Of a DNA stretch of 7,641 bases, positions 4,675 to 7,641 are shown piece by piece. A model generated the notes under the pieces. The model had not been told where the DNA came from. It saw only the letters and a list, made by a program, of their open reading frames with translations, and ran no database searches. Source of the DNA: Candidatus Beckwithbacteria bacterium (GTDB taxonomy: Bacteria; Patescibacteriota; Microgenomatia; UBA1400; UBA1449); NCBI GenBank assembly GCA_012798485.1, contig JAAZND010000033.1:1-7641 (forward strand), read 5' to 3'. The position numbers and the translations under genes were made by a program. Position 1 is the first letter of the stretch; every line of letters begins with the position of its first letter.

Positions 4675-6534
4675 ATGGATTCAAAAACTTTACGCTGTAA
4701 ATATTTATATTTTTTTCAAACAAAAGGACATGTTCTTATCAGTCCTTCTAAACTGATTCCCGAAAACGATCCTACCACACTTTTTACTTCTTCTGGCATG
4801 CAGCAATTAGTCCCTTATCTTAAAGGAGAAGTGCATCCAAAGGGCGATAAACTAGTTGATAGCCAGCCATCGTTTAGAGCTGAAGATATGGAGGAGGTGG
4901 GTGATAATCGCCATACAACTTTTTTTGAAATGCTTGGCAATTGGTCTTTGGGGTCTTATTTTAAGAAAGAGCAACTGACTTGGATTTTTGATTTTTTGGT
5001 TAATGAAATTAACCTTGACCCTAAAAATTTATATGTTACGATTTTTGTTGGTTCGGCACTTGTGCCAAAAGATATTGAATCAGAAAAAATTTGGAAAGAA
5101 CTTTTTAGCCAAGCTAATTTAGATTTTGAATTTACCGTCAATCAAAATCCACAACAAGGAATGAAACCCACTGATAAAATTTTTTATTATAACGATAAAA
5201 ACTGGTGGTCAAGAGCTGGAACCCCTGAAAAAATGCCGATTGGAGAAGTGGGCGGACCAGATAGTGAAGTATTTTATGATTTTGATCCAGAAGGCAAATT
5301 GCAAATTCATAAGCATTCCAAGTTTAAAGATAAGCCTTGTCATCCCAATTGTGATTGTGGACGCTTTTTAGAGATTGGAAATAGTGTTTTTATGCAATAT
5401 GTCAAAACTGAAGCTGGTTTTAAGCCTTTGCCTAAACAAAATGTAGATTTTGGCGGTGGTCTGGAAAGATTGACAGCTGCTTCTCAAGATGAAAGAGATA
5501 TTTTCCAAACTGATTTATTTTTACCCATGATTAAAGTTTTGGAAAATGAAACTGCCAGAAAATATGAGGAAGATCCTGTTCCTTTCCAAATTATTGCCGA
5601 TCATCTCAAAGCAGCTATTTTTATGATTTCTCAAGGTCTAGAACCAAGCAATAAAATGCAAGGCTATATTTTGCGTCGACTGATTCGAAGATCAATTTTA
5701 AAAATCAAAAAATTGGGCAAAGAAAATGTGGATTTTGCTGATTTAGTCAGAGTTGTGGGTATTATTTATGAAGGAGTTTATGATGAGATTTTACAAAAAC
5801 AGGAAATTATCACGCAGCTGTTGCAGAATGAAGCTTCAAAATTTAGTAAAACTTTAAACAAAGGTCTTAAGGAATTTGAAAAATTAGCTTCCACTGGAGA
5901 TTTAAATGGCCAAACAGCTTTCAAGTTATTTGAAACTTTTGGCTTTCCTTTTGAACTGACCCAAGAATTAGCCCTAGATCAAAACATTACTCTTTCTTTG
6001 GAAGATTTTAATCAGGCAAAAAATCAGCATAGCGATAATTCTCGTACTGCTTCAGTAGGCATGTTTAAAGGAGGACTGGCAGACAACAGCGAAAAAGTGG
6101 TAAAACTGCATACTGCGACTCATCTTTTGAACCAAGCTTTGCGTTTAGTTTTAAGCCAAGAAATTAAGCAAGCTGGAGCCAATATTAATTCCGAGCGTTT
6201 ACGTTTTGATTTTACTTATGATGATAAATTAACAGAAGAGCAAAGACAGGAAATTGAAAAAATAGTGAATGAACAAATTAGTAAAAATTTACCGGTATTT
6301 TTTGAAGAAATGGTAACTAAAGAGGCTTTTACCTCTGGCGCTAATGGTGTTTTTGGGGAAAGGTATGGAGATAAAGTCAAAGTTTATTTTATCGGTGATA
6401 AAGAGAAACCTTTTTCTAAAGAAATCTGTGGTGGTCCACATGTAGTCCAAACTGGAGTTTTGGGTCAATTCACCTTGGGTAAAGAAAAATCCATTGGAGC
6501 TGGAAAAAGAAGGATCTACGGCTTTTTAAAATAA
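4675..6534 (+). CDS. alaS: Alanyl-tRNA synthetase, short form lacking the C-terminal domain
   Basis: This enzyme joins alanine to tRNA-Ala in the cytoplasm and edits mischarged Ser/Gly. I place the start at 4675, since MDSKTLRCKYLYFFQTKGH aligns with the usual AlaRS N terminus; the upstream ATG at 4630 abuts the terminator T-run and would add 15 unusual residues. The 619-residue protein has, in order: SQPSFRAEDMEEVGDNRHTT then FFEMLGNWS (63-91, class II motif 2 region), a Cys/His insert CHPNCDC (222-228), RFLEIGNSVFMQY, GGGLER (260-265, motif 3), and the tRNA-recognition segment SNKMQGYILRRLIRR. The editing domain has zinc ligands HTATH (479-483) and CGGPH (585-589). It stops soon after the CGGPH motif, so the DHHA1/C-Ala part of the usual roughly 875-residue enzyme is absent. 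The ending is clean, with no frame damage, so this is probably a natural short form of reduced bacteria and not a broken gene. Confidence 0.95.
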   Translation: MDSKTLRCKYLYFFQTKGHVLISPSKLIPENDPTTLFTSSGMQQLVPYLKGEVHPKGDKLVDSQPSFRAEDMEEVGDNRHTTFFEMLGNWSLGSYFKKEQLTWIFDFLVNEINLDPKNLYVTIFVGSALVPKDIESEKIWKELFSQANLDFEFTVNQNPQQGMKPTDKIFYYNDKNWWSRAGTPEKMPIGEVGGPDSEVFYDFDPEGKLQIHKHSKFKDKPCHPNCDCGRFLEIGNSVFMQYVKTEAGFKPLPKQNVDFGGGLERLTAASQDERDIFQTDLFLPMIKVLENETARKYEEDPVPFQIIADHLKAAIFMISQGLEPSNKMQGYILRRLIRRSILKIKKLGKENVDFADLVRVVGIIYEGVYDEILQKQEIITQLLQNEASKFSKTLNKGLKEFEKLASTGDLNGQTAFKLFETFGFPFELTQELALDQNITLSLEDFNQAKNQHSDNSRTASVGMFKGGLADNSEKVVKLHTATHLLNQALRLVLSQEIKQAGANINSERLRFDFTYDDKLTEEQRQEIEKIVNEQISKNLPVFFEEMVTKEAFTSGANGVFGERYGDKVKVYFIGDKEKPFSKEICGGPHVVQTGVLGQFTLGKEKSIGAGKRRIYGFLK

Positions 6535-6567
6535 AGAAAATTTCTGCTTCTCTCTCGTCTTGTTGCA

Positions 6568-6576
6568 TGCTATATT
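6568..6576 (+). promoter_or_regulatory. Extended -10 promoter for the PilM/FtsA-like gene
   Basis: TGcTATATT forms an extended -10, with TG at 6568-6569 and the hexamer at 6571-6576; an overlapping TATTAT lies at 6573-6578. The -35 region (TTCTCT, 6548-6553) is weak. Transcription starting near 6583 would give a leader of about 60 bases before ATG 6645. No good terminator is seen between the alaS stop and this site, so readthrough from alaS is also possible. Confidence 0.45.
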
Positions 6577-6644
6577 ATAGCTAAGTTCTAGTTAGTAAGG
6601 GCTGTAATTTAAGCAAAAGCCTTTTAACTTCTAAACTTTTTAAC

Positions 6645-7641
6645 ATGGCTTTCAATAATCTGCTCAATCTTGGTAAAAATAAACAAAATCAAACCGAGGC
6701 TTTTTTGGCTTTGGAAATTAATGAGGATTATGTCAAAGCCGCTGTCTGGATGGTGCAAGAAGGACAGATAAAGGTGATTAAAACTTCGGAAATTGTGGCT
6801 ATTGAAAATGAAAATATTGAATCTTTACTCCAGTCTGTAGATATGGCTATTGCTACAGCCTGTCAGGATGTAAGTTTTAACCCTGAAAAAACAATTTTTG
6901 GGATCATGCATGACTGGGTTGATCAGGAAGGCATTGTGCCTGACAAAAAAGAAATTTTAAAATATTTATCTCAAAAACTTGAATTAAAGCCGATTGGTTA
7001 TGTCATTTTGGAAGAAGCTTTAGTGACGTATTTACAAAAACAGCAAAGCACACCTCCAACTGCCATTTTGATCCGTTTTTCCCAGTCAGAATTACTTCTT
7101 ACTTTAGTTGAGCTTGGCAATATTGTTTTACAGGAAAAAGTCGGTCGCAGTGAAGATCTGGTTTCTGATGTCAATGAAGGTTTAAAAAGATTTGCTGACG
7201 CTGACCCTTTGCCATCAAGAATTATTCTTTACAACTGTAATACCAATTTTGAAGAAATTAAACAGCGTTTATTGGCATTTGACTGGGAAAAAGATCTGCC
7301 ATTTCTTCACACTCCCAAAATTGAATCTTTAGAAATGAAACAAAGTATTAAGGCTGTGGCTATTGCTGGTGGTTCTGAGGTAGCCAAATCGATGGGTTTT
7401 GCTATTGAAGAAGAAAAGCCGGTGGAGCAAACAAATGAGCCAGCAGAAGAAGTTAAAACTCAAGAACAACTACCAGAAGGATTTGTGGTTGGTCAGCAGC
7501 TTGATTTAGAAAAAGAGGAAACTAAGGCGGAAGAATTGGAATCATTAATTGTAACCACTCAAAATGAAGCAGTTATTTCTTCAAAACAACCAAATAAAAC
7601 TGGTATTATGTTAGCAAAATTTAAAGCATTTTTATCTAAAA
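6645..7641 (+). CDS. Divergent PilM/FtsA-like (actin-fold) protein, 3' end cut by window
   Basis: An open frame from ATG 6645 runs 332 codons to the edge without a stop. Residues 19-35 (AFLALEINEDYVKAAVW) fit the phosphate-1 strand-turn-strand of the actin-like ASKHA superfamily, as in PilM or FtsA, where the usual form is LGIDIGSSSVKA. Residues 139-166 (AILIRFSQSELLLTLVELG, then a short strand) fit the second repeat, but the usual DIG is replaced by RFS. IKAVAIAGGSEVAKSMGF (235-252) resembles the closing adenosine-site strand-GG-helix. An acidic, disordered-looking linker follows (about 253-315), then basic KFKAFLSK, which may lead into a membrane helix off the edge. In PilM the protein is a cytoplasmic pilus-assembly adaptor and in FtsA a membrane tether for FtsZ; which, if either, applies is not decidable here. 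Loss of phosphate-binding residues suggests weak or no ATPase. ATG 6645 is preceded by TTTTTAAC, with no Shine-Dalgarno. Confidence 0.7.
   Translation, partial: MAFNNLLNLGKNKQNQTEAFLALEINEDYVKAAVWMVQEGQIKVIKTSEIVAIENENIESLLQSVDMAIATACQDVSFNPEKTIFGIMHDWVDQEGIVPDKKEILKYLSQKLELKPIGYVILEEALVTYLQKQQSTPPTAILIRFSQSELLLTLVELGNIVLQEKVGRSEDLVSDVNEGLKRFADADPLPSRIILYNCNTNFEEIKQRLLAFDWEKDLPFLHTPKIESLEMKQSIKAVAIAGGSEVAKSMGFAIEEEKPVEQTNEPAEEVKTQEQLPEGFVVGQQLDLEKEETKAEELESLIVTTQNEAVISSKQPNKTGIMLAKFKAFLSK

Noticed and set aside
4956..5141. 61-codon open frame on the minus strand inside alaS
   Set aside because: It lies fully within a conserved AlaRS coding region; shadow frame.
6599..6634. Possible hairpin AAGGGCT / AGCCTT after alaS as a terminator
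   Set aside because: The stem is short with a bulge, the loop is long and no T-run follows. It also lies downstream of the likely promoter for the next gene.
1..7641. Alternative genetic code (TGA as Gly or Trp, known in some CPR lineages)
   Set aside because: All genes read through at family-expected length with the standard code and no in-frame TGA needs reassigning. Absence of TGA stops in seven genes is too small a sample.
1..7641. CRISPR, defence, toxin-antitoxin, phage or secondary-metabolite system
   Set aside because: No spaced repeat array, nuclease, restriction or toxin motif was found. The genes are division, envelope and translation types.

Overview
This is an AT-rich bacterial window that looks like chromosome of an ultra-small, reduced bacterium of the Patescibacteria/CPR type; Microgenomates-like is my best guess. 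The basis is indirect: an alanyl-tRNA synthetase without its C-terminal region, short compact genes, no recognisable Shine-Dalgarno sequence before any start, a YtxG-like/YtxH-like pair, and several proteins of poorly known type. No rRNA or other phylogenetic marker is present, so the phylum call is an inference. All genes are on the + strand and read normally with the standard code; every stop is TAA or TAG.

Layout. Positions 1-131 hold the last 42 codons of an IS30-family transposase, so the right end of an insertion sequence lies just upstream of ftsK. Positions 132-339 form a leader with a good extended -10 promoter. An FtsK/SpoIIIE DNA translocase (340-2532) follows. Next comes a 72-base spacer of telomere-like YTAAWCC repeats with an inverted repeat, then a RodZ-like membrane protein (2605-3243) with an N-terminal helix-turn-helix, one membrane helix and an outer beta-sandwich-like domain. 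A second unit starts at an extended -10 near 3302 and has a repeat-rich leader. It encodes a DUF948/YtxG-like membrane protein (3409-3693), a YtxH-like membrane/coiled-coil protein (3677-4225, overlapping by 17 bases) and a 115-residue helical protein of unknown function (4232-4579). It ends at a clear intrinsic terminator (4599-4629). A short alaS starts about 45 bases later (real start 4675, not 4630). After a 110-base spacer with its own extended -10, a gene opens at 6645 and runs off the right edge. It encodes a protein resembling a divergent PilM/FtsA-type actin-like (ASKHA) fold.

How it fits together. FtsK (chromosome segregation at the septum), the RodZ-like protein (RodZ links cytoskeleton to wall synthesis in other bacteria), the YtxG/YtxH-like envelope pair and the actin-like PilM/FtsA relative all suggest a cell-division and cell-envelope neighbourhood, with alaS as a housekeeping insert. 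I see no CRISPR array, toxin-antitoxin pair, phage module, tRNA or rRNA. The most unusual items are the telomere-like repeat spacer, the three-copy TTAGTTA motif before the YtxG-like gene, the recurring TTTATTTTATG start context, the unknown 115-residue gene, and the degenerate actin-like protein at the right edge.
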